Shown: positions 7,085 through 14,168, counted from the stretch's first letter. The stretch is 15,620 nt of DNA from Candidatus Borrarchaeota archaeon (GCA_016840645.1 JAEORY010000038.1:1-15620), one strand, 5' to 3'. Made by a program: numbers and translations. The notes: a model not told the origin generated them from the letters alone.

Positions 7085-7124
7085 CGGCGGGAAGTCCCCT
7101 TCCGAAGGGTGGGGAGGATGTCAC
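7085..7124 (+). mobile_element. Relic right end of an IS200/IS605 (TnpB-type) element
   Basis: The sequence GGGAAGTCCCCTTCC followed by GAAGGGTGGGGAGGATGTCA has the form of the terminal hairpin and GGAGGATGTCA end found at right ends of many archaeal and bacterial TnpB-carrying IS605-group elements (family knowledge). No tnpB or tnpA frame is attached: the upstream 46 bases run straight to the cyclophilin-like stop. Copy B starts 35 bases downstream. This end has a different consensus from the A/B/C family, so it is probably from a separate element. Confidence 0.6.
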
Positions 7125-7158
7125 GAGCTAAAACCACGAATTACATACTAATTTTGCA

Positions 7159-7492
7159 GTGAACTACCATCCAACAAGTTGAATGGCTTCTGCCCTCACG
7201 AACCATTATGCTTATCCAACACGGTTGAATACACAGCTGGCGCGATCATCGACAGTTCGGGGTTATCCACTGAACCCCCCGTTCCTAAAGGAACACTTTG
7301 GGTATGGCATCTCAGCCTACAGGGACTCGTCCTTTGCGATCCTATCGGGAGTCTTGTATCCCTGCTTTCCCCCAGATATTCATTAAGCATAGTATACCTA
7401 AAAGCGTATTTAAAGATTAGGGACTGCGGTGAAAGTGAAAAAAACGCAATTCATCCACCCTACAAGTAAGGTGGTCTTCTTGCGAGATATGA
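7159..7492 (+). mobile_element. IS200/IS605-like non-autonomous element, copy B (different middle)
   Basis: This element of about 334 bp matches copies A and C at both ends but not in the middle. The left end is GTGAACTACC with hairpin CCATCCAAC-AA-GTTGAATGG (7167-7186). The right about 95 bp, from near 7400, align with copy C, ending ACGCAATTCATC, hairpin CCACCCTAC-AA-GTAAGGTGG, then TCTTCTTGCGAGATATGA. The middle (about 7190-7400) is unrelated to A and C. Open frames of 64-96 codons there look non-biological to me. The right-end hairpin closely resembles the left-end hairpin of copy A, which supports the idea that both ends are bound by one transposase. Confidence 0.7.
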
Positions 7493-7571
7493 TTATAAAT
7501 AAATAAAAAAGCGAGAGATTATAATATAGACAACAACTAAAAAAGATTCATTTGTTCGTTTGGATTGTTAA

Positions 7572-8129
7572 CTAGCGAACATCTACAAGTGCACGTTCTG
7601 CCTCTTTTAATTTGCGATTCTCATCTTGAGGGGCTTCGATAATAAATCCGGTACTATCACTTTCTTCGCACTCTACAAGTAATTCCATAATGCCTATTGG
7701 CTTAATTCGCGTGATCTTTGAAGTAGTGCGTATTTTAAGGCAAGGAGAATCAATTATAACTCTATTAAAGGGATAATTTAAGGACTTAGATAGAGCTACA
7801 TTCGCATTTTCAAACGCTGAAGTTTGTTTGAAGGAATACGGATTATTAATCAATTCATTTGATTCTTCAGAAATATAAGATGTCTGAGATAACGATGCAA
7901 TATTAGGTATATCTGAAGATGAACCAATCCAAGTAACCATGGTGCCTTTTTTCGCACGTGTTGTTTTAACTAGTTTTGCGGCTTTCAAGATTGCGATAAT
8001 ATCATAAATTCGACGTCTAGCCATGTCTAATTCTTTAGCTAATTCAAGATTGATGATGCCTTCTTCTCCTGCGGACTTTATAATTTCAATTGCATGCTTT
8101 GCAAGTTCAAATAATTTCAATCTGTTCAC
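7572..8129 (-). CDS. Winged-helix transcription regulator with an E2F/DP-like DNA-binding motif
   Basis: From GTG 8129 this is a 185-residue protein. Residues about 5-72 form a winged helix: a first helix (FELAKHAIEIIKSAGEEG), then LELAKELDMARRRIYDII (recognition helix, RRRIYDII at 38-45), AILKAAKLVKTT, and a wing ending TMVTWIG. The RRxYDI core followed by a helix and a short wing ending in a tryptophan is the signature of E2F/DP cell-cycle factors, though general archaeal winged-helix regulators are a competing explanation. The middle (about 73-125) is low in structure, and the C-terminal part is strand-rich. No zinc or ligand motif is visible. A TTG at 8144 could add five residues but falls inside a palindrome at the predicted transcription start. 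Targets are unknown. Confidence 0.8.
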   Translation of the reverse strand: MNRLKLFELAKHAIEIIKSAGEEGIINLELAKELDMARRRIYDIIAILKAAKLVKTTRAKKGTMVTWIGSSSDIPNIASLSQTSYISEESNELINNPYSFKQTSAFENANVALSKSLNYPFNRVIIDSPCLKIRTTSKITRIKPIGIMELLVECEESDSTGFIIEAPQDENRKLKEAERALVDVR

Positions 8130-8138
8130 CCAAAGAGA

Positions 8139-8161
8139 GCACAATTTTGTGCATTGTACAA
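8139..8161. promoter_or_regulatory. Palindromic operator candidate at the regulator's transcription start
   Basis: GCACAA-TT-TTGTGC (8139-8152) is a perfect inverted repeat, followed by the palindrome TTGTACAA (8154-8161). Both lie between the minus-strand TATA-like box and the GTG start, where transcription should begin. A third TTGTGC half-site occurs at 8200-8205. Autorepression is an inference. Confidence 0.45.
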
Positions 8162-8162
8162 C

Positions 8163-8172
8163 ATAAAATATA
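8163..8172 (-). promoter_or_regulatory. TATA box of the winged-helix regulator
   Basis: Read on the minus strand this is TATATTTTAT, centred about 40 bases before GTG 8129 and about 25 bases before the expected transcription start within the palindrome at 8139-8152. Confidence 0.45.
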
Positions 8173-8368
8173 CTATAAGAAGAACTTAGTACTAAAGGAT
8201 TGTGCAGAACTATTTTTTGAACTACCTATGTTTTTTCTATATTATAAAGTTTTAAAGACCGGAATACACGTAACTGACAGATTAAATTTAAACGACAATT
8301 TGAAAACGACATATATTTCCAATCAAATCAGCGAAAAATCTCATTTCAAGAGACAATTGAAAATCGTA

Positions 8369-9076
8369 TCACAATAGTGTGAATTTGGATAGAAATTCCT
8401 GATGTGCTTTATCTAAGCTTTCAAGATCTCCAATGTCAAGATATTTAGTTTCTGTTTTAAACCCATAGAGTTTTTCTCCAGCGGATATTACTTTTGGAAA
8501 GATTTCTCTTTCAAGACTCATAGGGCGATCAGATGGAATGTATTCAAAAATCTTCGGTTCGAGTACATACAAACCAATGTTCATAGTAAGTTGAATATTT
8601 GGCTTTTCACGCCAATTTAATATTAGATTATCGGTATTGGTATCAATTACACCATATTTAACAGGTAAGAAATAAGGTTTCAAAGCAACTGAGCCTATCC
8701 CTTTCTTGCTATTATGAAAATCAATCATGTCTGAAATATTGACTTCAATTAGTATATCGCCATTTATCAGCACGAAAGTATCGTTAATAAATGATTCCGC
8801 AGTTTTAAGTTGCCCAGCGGTGCCAAGCGGACGTTTACCCCGTGCATACTTAATAGTAATGTCCCAATCTTCACCCTCATTCAGATAATCCTCGATACAT
8901 CGTCCCAAATATGCGGTTGCTATAATGATCTCGTCAATTGCCGTGCTTTGACGCAAATAATTAACAATATGTTCAATAATTGGTTTATCACCTACTGGAA
9001 GCATAGCTTTTGGCATGACATAAGTTAACGGACGTAGTCGTGTCCCTAATCCTCCAGCTAAAACCACTGCTTTCAT
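8369..9076 (-). CDS. Sugar-phosphate nucleotidyltransferase
   Basis: This enzyme transfers a nucleotide from NTP to a sugar-1-phosphate, giving the activated sugar used for glycan or glycoprotein synthesis. The 235-residue protein has the glycine-rich NTP loop LAGGLGTRLRPLT (6-18), the LPVGDKPIIEH sugar/base-binding segment (26-36), the metal-binding NGD (105-107), and a C-terminal YLDIGDLESLDKA. It lacks the left-handed beta-helix domain found in longer GlmU-like or bifunctional homologues. Glucose-1-phosphate thymidylyl-, mannose-1-phosphate guanylyl- and related activities cannot be told apart from sequence alone. ATG 9076 is preferred because GAGG lies eight bases upstream and the protein then opens directly with MKAVVLAGG; a frame from 9145 would add 23 unlikely residues. 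No partner sugar genes are nearby. Confidence 0.9.
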   Translation of the reverse strand: MKAVVLAGGLGTRLRPLTYVMPKAMLPVGDKPIIEHIVNYLRQSTAIDEIIIATAYLGRCIEDYLNEGEDWDITIKYARGKRPLGTAGQLKTAESFINDTFVLINGDILIEVNISDMIDFHNSKKGIGSVALKPYFLPVKYGVIDTNTDNLILNWREKPNIQLTMNIGLYVLEPKIFEYIPSDRPMSLEREIFPKVISAGEKLYGFKTETKYLDIGDLESLDKAHQEFLSKFTLL

Positions 9077-9208
9077 GTACTTTGCCTCAACATTAAATTT
9101 GTATTCTTGGAAAAGTAGCTGCAATATAAAATAGTTTTGCATCATTCAATAATGAATCAAGAAAACAAAGAATCAAAAATATAGGAAAGACGAAGTGGAT
9201 ATTATTGC

Positions 9209-9475
9209 TTATAATAAAGAAACCGCTTCCACTTGTACCTCTGAAACGTCTTCTAATTCCAGAAAGGCGTTTTCAATGGCATCAGTACCTCCAGCAACAT
9301 CCTCCAGCACGATTGATACTTTTAGCGCCACAAGACCGAAGGCAATAGGCTCTTCCTTAACTCCACGAAGAGTTGCTTCTGGGGGCATTACGTTTTCTAA
9401 TTCATTTTTTAGATTTTCTAAGTTTATATCCACACTCGCAGGCATTACTTTCATCAATGCTAAAACTTTACCCAT
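9209..9475 (-). CDS. ef1b: Translation elongation factor aEF-1beta
   Basis: This is the guanine-nucleotide exchange factor that reloads aEF-1alpha with GTP during translation. The 88-residue protein is the right size for the archaeal factor, which corresponds to the catalytic C-terminal domain of eukaryotic eEF1B. Landmarks are MGKVLALMKVMPASVDINLE at the start, EPIAFGLVALKVSIVLED in the middle, and the end EDVSEVQVEAVSLL, typical of the family. The start is ATG 9475, because GGAGGT (9483-9488) lies seven bases upstream; an ATG at 9490 overlaps that SD. It follows the zinc-ribbon gene by 40 bases, and the pair is conserved across many archaea, implying one transcript. Confidence 0.95.
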   Translation of the reverse strand: MGKVLALMKVMPASVDINLENLKNELENVMPPEATLRGVKEEPIAFGLVALKVSIVLEDVAGGTDAIENAFLELEDVSEVQVEAVSLL

Positions 9476-9482
9476 TAAATTT

Positions 9483-9488
9483 ACCTCC
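9483..9488 (-). promoter_or_regulatory. Shine-Dalgarno site fixing the aEF-1beta start
   Basis: On the minus strand GGAGGT lies seven bases before ATG 9475. The alternative ATG at 9490 is directly fused to this SD (ATGGAGGT) and would have no SD of its own. Confidence 0.75.
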
Positions 9489-9515
9489 ATTAGATTTTAT
9501 TACATAAAGATACAC

Positions 9516-9695
9516 TTATGGTCCTTCAAAGCCGCATTTGGGACATCTATAATTTCTACCGAAGCTTCGGCAACGCATGCATCTAAAAATTGTTATATCT
9601 CCACAATCTGGGCACGAGAAACGTACACTTCCGATGTCTTCTGGCGAAATTAGATGACCGCAACAGGAGCATTTAGGCATTTCAATTTGGCTCAT
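9516..9695 (-). CDS. Small zinc-ribbon RNA-binding-type protein
   Basis: This 59-residue protein holds four CxxC pairs: C9/C12, C28/C31, C39/C42 and C51/C54, enough for two zinc sites. It has the layout of the archaeal 'Zn-ribbon RNA-binding protein' family (COG2888) that is commonly encoded directly before aEF-1beta. The RNA-binding label comes from family annotation; the biochemical role is not established to my knowledge. ATG 9695 is chosen because AGGAGGTGA (9700-9708 region) lies four bases upstream. The longer frame from 9719 would put this SD inside the coding region and add eight residues. It is the first gene of a probable two-gene transcript with aEF-1beta. Confidence 0.88.
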   Translation of the reverse strand: MSQIEMPKCSCCGHLISPEDIGSVRFSCPDCGDITIFRCMRCRSFGRNYRCPKCGFEGP

Positions 9696-9699
9696 TATG

Positions 9700-9708
9700 T
9701 CACCTCCT
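9700..9708 (-). promoter_or_regulatory. Shine-Dalgarno site fixing the zinc-ribbon gene start
   Basis: Read on the minus strand this is AGGAGGTGA, followed four bases later by ATG 9695. It is one of the strongest SD matches in the window. Confidence 0.75.
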
Positions 9709-10026
9709 AAAACGCACAAAATTTGCGCATCTGCTCTTTCTATGTTTATCTAAAATTTTCGAGCATGTAAAAGATATATCTTAATTAAATAATGCATGAG
9801 ATAAGTATAGATAATTGTAATAGGAAATCCTACCATTTCTTTCTTTTTTATTCTTTTCGTACTAACAAATTTCCTGAATAAAACCTATAACTAACGTATT
9901 CTACAATAAGCTACCAAGAATTAAAGGACTTAATAGATTAAGAATCCTAAAATCGATGCGCTTTTCAGGAAAAACGCTCATAGTAGAAGTGGGATTCAAA
10001 TTAACAAAGTTTAGAAGTGGAATGAA
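9709..10026. other. Divergent intergenic region between the zinc-ribbon gene and pth2
   Basis: This stretch of about 320 bases is AT-rich and non-coding by eye. It must hold two promoters pointing outward. It contains perfect palindromes AAGATATATCTT (9771-9782) and TTAATTAA (9781-9788), and the inverted repeat TAGGA-AA-TCCTA (9821-9832). A pyrimidine-rich run lies at about 9835-9858. I see no tRNA, small ORF or mobile element. Confidence 0.5.
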
Positions 10027-10404
10027 ATGAAATTAGTGGCTTCAAAAGCATACGAACACAAAATGGTCATGGTCATAAGAACTGATCTCAAAATGAGTAA
10101 AGGAAAAATGATAGTTCAGGCGTGTCATGCTGCAGTAGAGTCTTCTGAAGTAGCAAAAAGAGAAAACAGAGAAGTATGGAAGAAATGGAGAAATGGTAGC
10201 TCGAAGAAGGTAGCGCTTCGTGTTGAATCGCTTGAAGAACTCTTAGAGCTCTACAATAACACTCTTCAACTTAAGGTTTCTTGTGCACTAATTAAAGATG
10301 CTGGACTCACTGAATTACCACCAGGGACTACTACTGCGTTAGGTATTGGTCCTGACAAATCTGAAGTCATAGACAAAATAACAGGGCAACTTCAACTTAT
10401 TTAA
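10027..10404 (+). CDS. pth2: Peptidyl-tRNA hydrolase, Pth2 type
   Basis: This enzyme cleaves the ester bond of peptidyl-tRNA released from stalled ribosomes, recycling tRNA. Archaea use the Pth2 fold, unrelated to bacterial Pth. The 125-residue protein has the core MVMVIRTDLKMSKGKMIVQA (13-32) with CHAAVES following, and the C-terminal pair IKDAGLTELPPGTTTALGIG (89-108), which includes the conserved lysine, aspartate and threonine of the active-site region. The first 12 residues before MVMVIRTD are slightly longer than in many homologues, so ATG at 10063 is a possible alternative start. It is followed by truD with a gap of 64 bases. Adjacent pth2 and truD are common in archaea. Confidence 0.95.
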   Translation: MKLVASKAYEHKMVMVIRTDLKMSKGKMIVQACHAAVESSEVAKRENREVWKKWRNGSSKKVALRVESLEELLELYNNTLQLKVSCALIKDAGLTELPPGTTTALGIGPDKSEVIDKITGQLQLI

Positions 10405-10468
10405 GAATGAATTACAGAAAATCAGTTTTAAGGGAAAGAATCACCTATTTTTTGTGAAGGGATGAAAA

Positions 10469-11803
10469 GTGGCTAAATTGACAGAATTTACATCTGAAAG
10501 AGCCACTGGGTTGAAGTATTATGTGACCCCTCAACCAGGAATTGGAGGAAGGATTAAGCAATTAATAGAAGATTTTGTTGTGCGAGAAATTACACCTGAG
10601 GGCATATTACTTCCGATTAATGCTCAACAAGGGATAGAGAATGATAATCAGAATGGTGAATATACTATATTTTATCTTCAAAAATATGATTGGGATAATC
10701 ATCGTCTAATTCGAATCCTTTCGCGGCGTCTCAAGACAAGCAGAAAACGATTTTCTTTTGCAGGAACCAAGGATAGACGAGCTTTGACAATTCAACGAAT
10801 GAGTGCATGGAAAATTCCTCCAGAACGATTGCTTGGGCTTCGCATCAAGGATGCGAAAATCTTGAATGCCGTCTATGCCAACAAACCTGTAAAACTCGGT
10901 GATTTATGGGGTAATAACTTCACAATCATCATAAGAGATATAAGAGAGTCAAAAATAGAAATAGAACACGCCATAGCACGATTTCAAGAAGTTCTCCAAA
11001 AGATGGGCGGATTACCTAATTTTTTTGGACATCAACGTTTTGGAACTCTCCGCCCAATTACACATCTTGTAGGTAAAGCATTCATTCGAGGAAATTTCAA
11101 AAAAGCAGCAGAGATTTATCTAACAACAACGTCTCCTTTAGAATCAAAAGAAGCTATCCTTGCTAGAATAGAACTTCATGAAACAAAAAACTACAGAAAT
11201 GCTCTAAAAAATTTTCCAAAAGGCTATAAGCCGGAGTTAGCGATGATGAATCATTTAGTGAAGCATCCAAATGATTTCATCAATGCTTTTAGAAAGATAT
11301 CGAAGGGACTCCGTCTAATGTTCATTCATGCTTTTCAATCATACATTTTTAACAAATTTCTTAGTCTACGTATCGAAAAGGGGCTGTCCTTAAAACCCAT
11401 AGATGGAGATATAGTTCAAACTGTAAATGGGAGCGTAGACCTTTTCAAAGAAAATCAAGATGGCATGAATGCCACCTTTGTTGCCCCATTAATAGGTTAT
11501 GAACTTTCTTTATTTCCTGCAGGAATTGTTGGTGATTTATTCAACGAAATTCTTGAAGAGGAAGAAATTCTTCCATCAATGTTTCGTATAAAATCTTATC
11601 CAGAAGCAAGTTCAAAAGGAGGATATCGCCCCGTCGTTATGCCAATAAAAGACTTTCAAGTGTTAGAAATCAATGGAGATCACTTAAATGATGATAGAAA
11701 TATGGTGAAAATAACTTTTTCATTAAGAAAAGGATCATATGCTACTGTACTTCTACGTGAGTTGTTGAAAACAGATTTGGTAACTCCGATGTACAGAGAT
11801 TAG
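10469..11803 (+). CDS. truD: tRNA pseudouridine synthase D
   Basis: TruD converts uridine 13 of tRNA (and related targets) to pseudouridine. The 444-residue protein is of archaeal length. The catalytic motif is FAGTKDRRALTIQ (97-109), with Asp102 as the nucleophile by family analogy. The second signature NFFGHQRFG lies at 184-192. The insertion domain follows in the second half, and the C-terminus (NMVKITFSLRKGSYATVLLR) returns to the catalytic core. It starts at GTG 10469 after GAAGGGA, six bases upstream. Its TAG stop overlaps the TAA of convergent aspS by four bases, so the two transcripts must run into each other. Confidence 0.95.
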   Translation: MAKLTEFTSERATGLKYYVTPQPGIGGRIKQLIEDFVVREITPEGILLPINAQQGIENDNQNGEYTIFYLQKYDWDNHRLIRILSRRLKTSRKRFSFAGTKDRRALTIQRMSAWKIPPERLLGLRIKDAKILNAVYANKPVKLGDLWGNNFTIIIRDIRESKIEIEHAIARFQEVLQKMGGLPNFFGHQRFGTLRPITHLVGKAFIRGNFKKAAEIYLTTTSPLESKEAILARIELHETKNYRNALKNFPKGYKPELAMMNHLVKHPNDFINAFRKISKGLRLMFIHAFQSYIFNKFLSLRIEKGLSLKPIDGDIVQTVNGSVDLFKENQDGMNATFVAPLIGYELSLFPAGIVGDLFNEILEEEEILPSMFRIKSYPEASSKGGYRPVVMPIKDFQVLEINGDHLNDDRNMVKITFSLRKGSYATVLLRELLKTDLVTPMYRD

Positions 11804-13125
11804 GGAGTTAGTCTTGTTCTATCGCGCGGAAAGATCACTACTTCACGAATATTTTGTTTTCCTGTTAAAACCATGACGAGACGAGCTAAACCAAGACCCC
11901 ATCCTGCATGAGGAGGCATTCCCCAATCAAAAACCTTGAGATGAAAATCAAATGAACTTGGACTTAGTCCCTGATTAATTAATCTTTGAATCAAAGTTTC
12001 TTTTTTATGAATACGAGTTCCTCCGGAGGCTAGTTCAACCCAACCATACATAAGATCAAAAGATTCGCTGATTTCGGGTTTGTTATCCCGTGGTTGTATA
12101 TAAAAGGGTTTTCCTTTAGAAGGCCATTCCGTAATGAAATACGGGCCACTTATTATTGAGCCAAGTTTTCGACTGGCCTCAGTTCCAATATCATCTCCCC
12201 AATCGAGTTCATAGTCATTTTCTGCTAATAATTCAAGGGTTTCTGTGTAAGTATACCTCTTTAATGGGAGTTTTGGGATTTGTAAATCACTCTTAAGAAG
12301 AAGATTTAATTCCTTTTCACAGTATTTTTTTATGTCAGAAATGACATAATGAATCAGTTCCTCTAACACATTCATGACATCATTATAGTCTACAAACGCC
12401 ATCTCAATATCGACCATCATTAGTTCGTTGAGATGGCGAGTAGTTGAGTGTTCTTCAGCCCTAAATATGGGCGCAATTTCGTAAACCTTGTCAAATACTG
12501 TAATAAGCTGTTCTTTATACAACTGAGGGCTCTGGGCTAAAAACGCCTCTTTCTCGAAATATGCTATTGGAAAAAGCTCTGTTCCGCCTTCTGTCGCAGT
12601 AGCTATTATTCGAGGTGTGTTGATTTCGATAAAGCGTCGGTTTACAAAAAATTGGCGCATAGCTGTCGTAACTCTGTGGCGGATAATAAAGGTAGCATGC
12701 GCTTGAGTGGAACGTAAGTCTAAAATACGATTATCTAAACGTGTATCGAGATCCGCTTTCACTTTGTAGGTAGGATCTAAAGGTAAATTTGCAGTTACAT
12801 TATTTAATAGTTTAAAGTCAGTTGGAATCAGCTCGAAACCAGTTGGAGATCGTTTATCACTTTTTACGATACCTTTAATAGCTACCGGCATTTCATTTCT
12901 AAGAGAATTTGCCTTATCAAACAGTTTTTCATCAAGTTTGGCTTTAGGGAATGTGATTTGCACTTCTCCAAAATTATCACGTAAAATAGCGAATTTTAAG
13001 CCGCCAAGATCACGAGTTTGTTTTATCCACCCGCATACTATAATTTCTTTTCCTTTAAATGTTTTAAGATCGATTTGATCACTATAATGAGTTCGTCGCC
13101 AGTTCTCAAGCTTGTCTATCTCCAT
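11800..13125 (-). CDS. aspS: Aspartyl-tRNA synthetase, archaeal type, probably non-discriminating
   Basis: This class II synthetase attaches aspartate to tRNA. The 441-residue protein has an N-terminal anticodon-binding OB fold (about 25-110) and a catalytic domain with DTRLDNRILDLR (127-138), ATATEGGTELFP (175-186), motif 2 FRAEEHSTTRHLNE (221-234) and motif 3 GLGLARL (410-416), ending in FPRDRTRLTP as archaeal AspRS does. It has no bacterial insertion domain. In archaeal AspRS, tryptophan and lysine at two OB-fold sites mark tRNA-Asp-only enzymes, while histidine and proline mark enzymes that also charge tRNA-Asn. Here the sites are Lys35 and Pro94, closer to the non-discriminating form, which would imply a GatCAB partner. 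A GTGAGGGA precedes the ATG. Confidence 0.96.
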   Translation of the reverse strand: MEIDKLENWRRTHYSDQIDLKTFKGKEIIVCGWIKQTRDLGGLKFAILRDNFGEVQITFPKAKLDEKLFDKANSLRNEMPVAIKGIVKSDKRSPTGFELIPTDFKLLNNVTANLPLDPTYKVKADLDTRLDNRILDLRSTQAHATFIIRHRVTTAMRQFFVNRRFIEINTPRIIATATEGGTELFPIAYFEKEAFLAQSPQLYKEQLITVFDKVYEIAPIFRAEEHSTTRHLNELMMVDIEMAFVDYNDVMNVLEELIHYVISDIKKYCEKELNLLLKSDLQIPKLPLKRYTYTETLELLAENDYELDWGDDIGTEASRKLGSIISGPYFITEWPSKGKPFYIQPRDNKPEISESFDLMYGWVELASGGTRIHKKETLIQRLINQGLSPSSFDFHLKVFDWGMPPHAGWGLGLARLVMVLTGKQNIREVVIFPRDRTRLTP

Positions 13126-13296
13126 GAAAGTCCCTCACATCGCTATTTATGATAACAACTAACTTTTAGCCAACCTAAATCAGCATTAATTAAATGCACT
13201 ACTAATTAGCATTTTCAAAATTCTAAGAAATCTTGGTCACAAAAATGGAAAATAGAATTTTCTTATAATCCTTTTGATGAAACAGAAAAGTGACGT
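13126..13296. other. Spacer between the KH/NusA-like gene and aspS
   Basis: This gap of 171 bases is AT-rich and has no gene visible to me. It probably contains the aspS promoter: TTAATTAAATG-like A/T stretches occur around 13185-13200 on the minus strand. aspS is therefore probably not strictly cotranscribed with the KH-domain gene upstream. Confidence 0.4.
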
Positions 13297-13800
13297 TTAT
13301 TCAAATACTATACGAATAGGTTCATCCGTTAGTTTTTGGACCACATCTTCAAGGGTATCCACAGATGCAGGCAGTTTTCCACGTTGTCCACGCACTCTAA
13401 CTTTTTTTACTTTTGTGCCGTCTGGAAGCCAGATAGTATTAATACCTGCTATTTCAGCGGGAGCTAACAAATCTTCAATCAGCTTTCCTGTAGAGGATGA
13501 AGTTTCGAGAACACGAATCTTTTTCTTAAGATTTTGTTCAAGTTCTTTAATGACTTTCCCACGATGTCCAAGAATTGCTGGCAAATCATTTTCTCCAACT
13601 AATACAATGATTAATGAACCAACCTCGACTGCACGAAAGAATGTAACATCTTTTAGTTCATTATGTCTTTGCTCCAGTTTATTAAGCGCCATTGCGACAC
13701 TGATATCAACGTTAGTAAGTTCTCCTGAATCAATAAGAGATTGGCACTTACCACAGAGAATACCTGTCTGTAAACAGAAATTGCAAAAGGGTCCTTTCAT
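13297..13800 (-). CDS. Zinc-ribbon plus KH-domain protein (archaeal NusA-like)
   Basis: This 167-residue archaeal protein is usually annotated 'transcription elongation factor NusA-like' on the basis of its KH domain; a role in transcription is a family-level guess. It opens with a zinc knuckle (C6/C9 and C16/C19, read as CNFCLQTGILCGKC). A helical stretch follows (about 30-50), then an alpha/beta KH region with the RNA-binding loop LGHRGKVIKELE (77-88), and a basic segment VKKVRVRGQRGKLP that could add RNA contacts. The ATG at 13800 follows GGGAGAGAG by five bases. It lies 61 bases downstream of alba and may share its transcript. Confidence 0.88.
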   Translation of the reverse strand: MKGPFCNFCLQTGILCGKCQSLIDSGELTNVDISVAMALNKLEQRHNELKDVTFFRAVEVGSLIIVLVGENDLPAILGHRGKVIKELEQNLKKKIRVLETSSSTGKLIEDLLAPAEIAGINTIWLPDGTKVKKVRVRGQRGKLPASVDTLEDVVQKLTDEPIRIVFE

Positions 13801-13861
13801 GTTAACTCTCTCCCGCTACTGGAGCGTCCATATCTCTTTGTGGATATTCCGAAGATAACCA

Positions 13862-14143
13862 TTAGTCGCCTCCTCTTTCCAAGATAATCTCGATCGTTGA
13901 GGTATTAAGTTGATTCCCATCTTCTGTTCTTAACATTTCTGTTCCTGTTGTTATACTTTTCACCTTAATATCCGTTAAGAATTTGTTTTTTATTACCTCT
14001 GCAACATCTACGGAGCGGCTGATTGCACGTCCTCTTGCTTTAATCAAGACTTCCTTAATATTGCCATGAAATATAGTGATAGCTGCGAGTACGTAGTTCA
14101 TGACTGGTTTGGAACCGACGTATATGATGTTACTTTCTGGCAT
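13862..14143 (-). CDS. albA: DNA/RNA-binding chromatin protein Alba
   Basis: Alba is a small dimeric archaeal chromatin protein that binds DNA and RNA; in some archaea its activity is modulated by lysine acetylation. The 93-residue protein has the family core: [16 protein letters not shown] (7-22), [20 protein letters not shown] (32-51), and C-terminal strands ending STIEIILER. The Sulfolobus proteins have two adjacent lysines (16 and 17) before PVMNYV; here the pair is Ser11-Lys12, so one of the two is replaced. The start is ATG 14143, with GAGG (14151-14154) seven bases upstream. The SD sits inside a hairpin in the leader (14146-14168). The KH/NusA-like gene follows 61 bases downstream. Confidence 0.95.
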   Translation of the reverse strand: MPESNIIYVGSKPVMNYVLAAITIFHGNIKEVLIKARGRAISRSVDVAEVIKNKFLTDIKVKSITTGTEMLRTEDGNQLNTSTIEIILERGGD

Positions 14144-14145
14144 TG

Positions 14146-14168
14146 ACGAACCTCGATTTCATGTTCGT
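14146..14168 (-). promoter_or_regulatory. Hairpin enclosing the alba ribosome-binding site
   Basis: ACGAAC (14146-14151) and GTTCGT (14163-14168) form a perfect 6-bp stem with an 11-base loop, ending three bases before the alba ATG. The SD GAGG (14151-14154, minus strand) lies in the loop and the top of the stem. It could lower or regulate translation. Confidence 0.4.

Noticed and set aside
7179..7469. Overlapping open frames of 64-96 codons in element copy B.
   Set aside because: No SD, odd composition, several frames open at once on both strands (a result of local GC), and no recognisable family. They run through the element's right-end hairpin.
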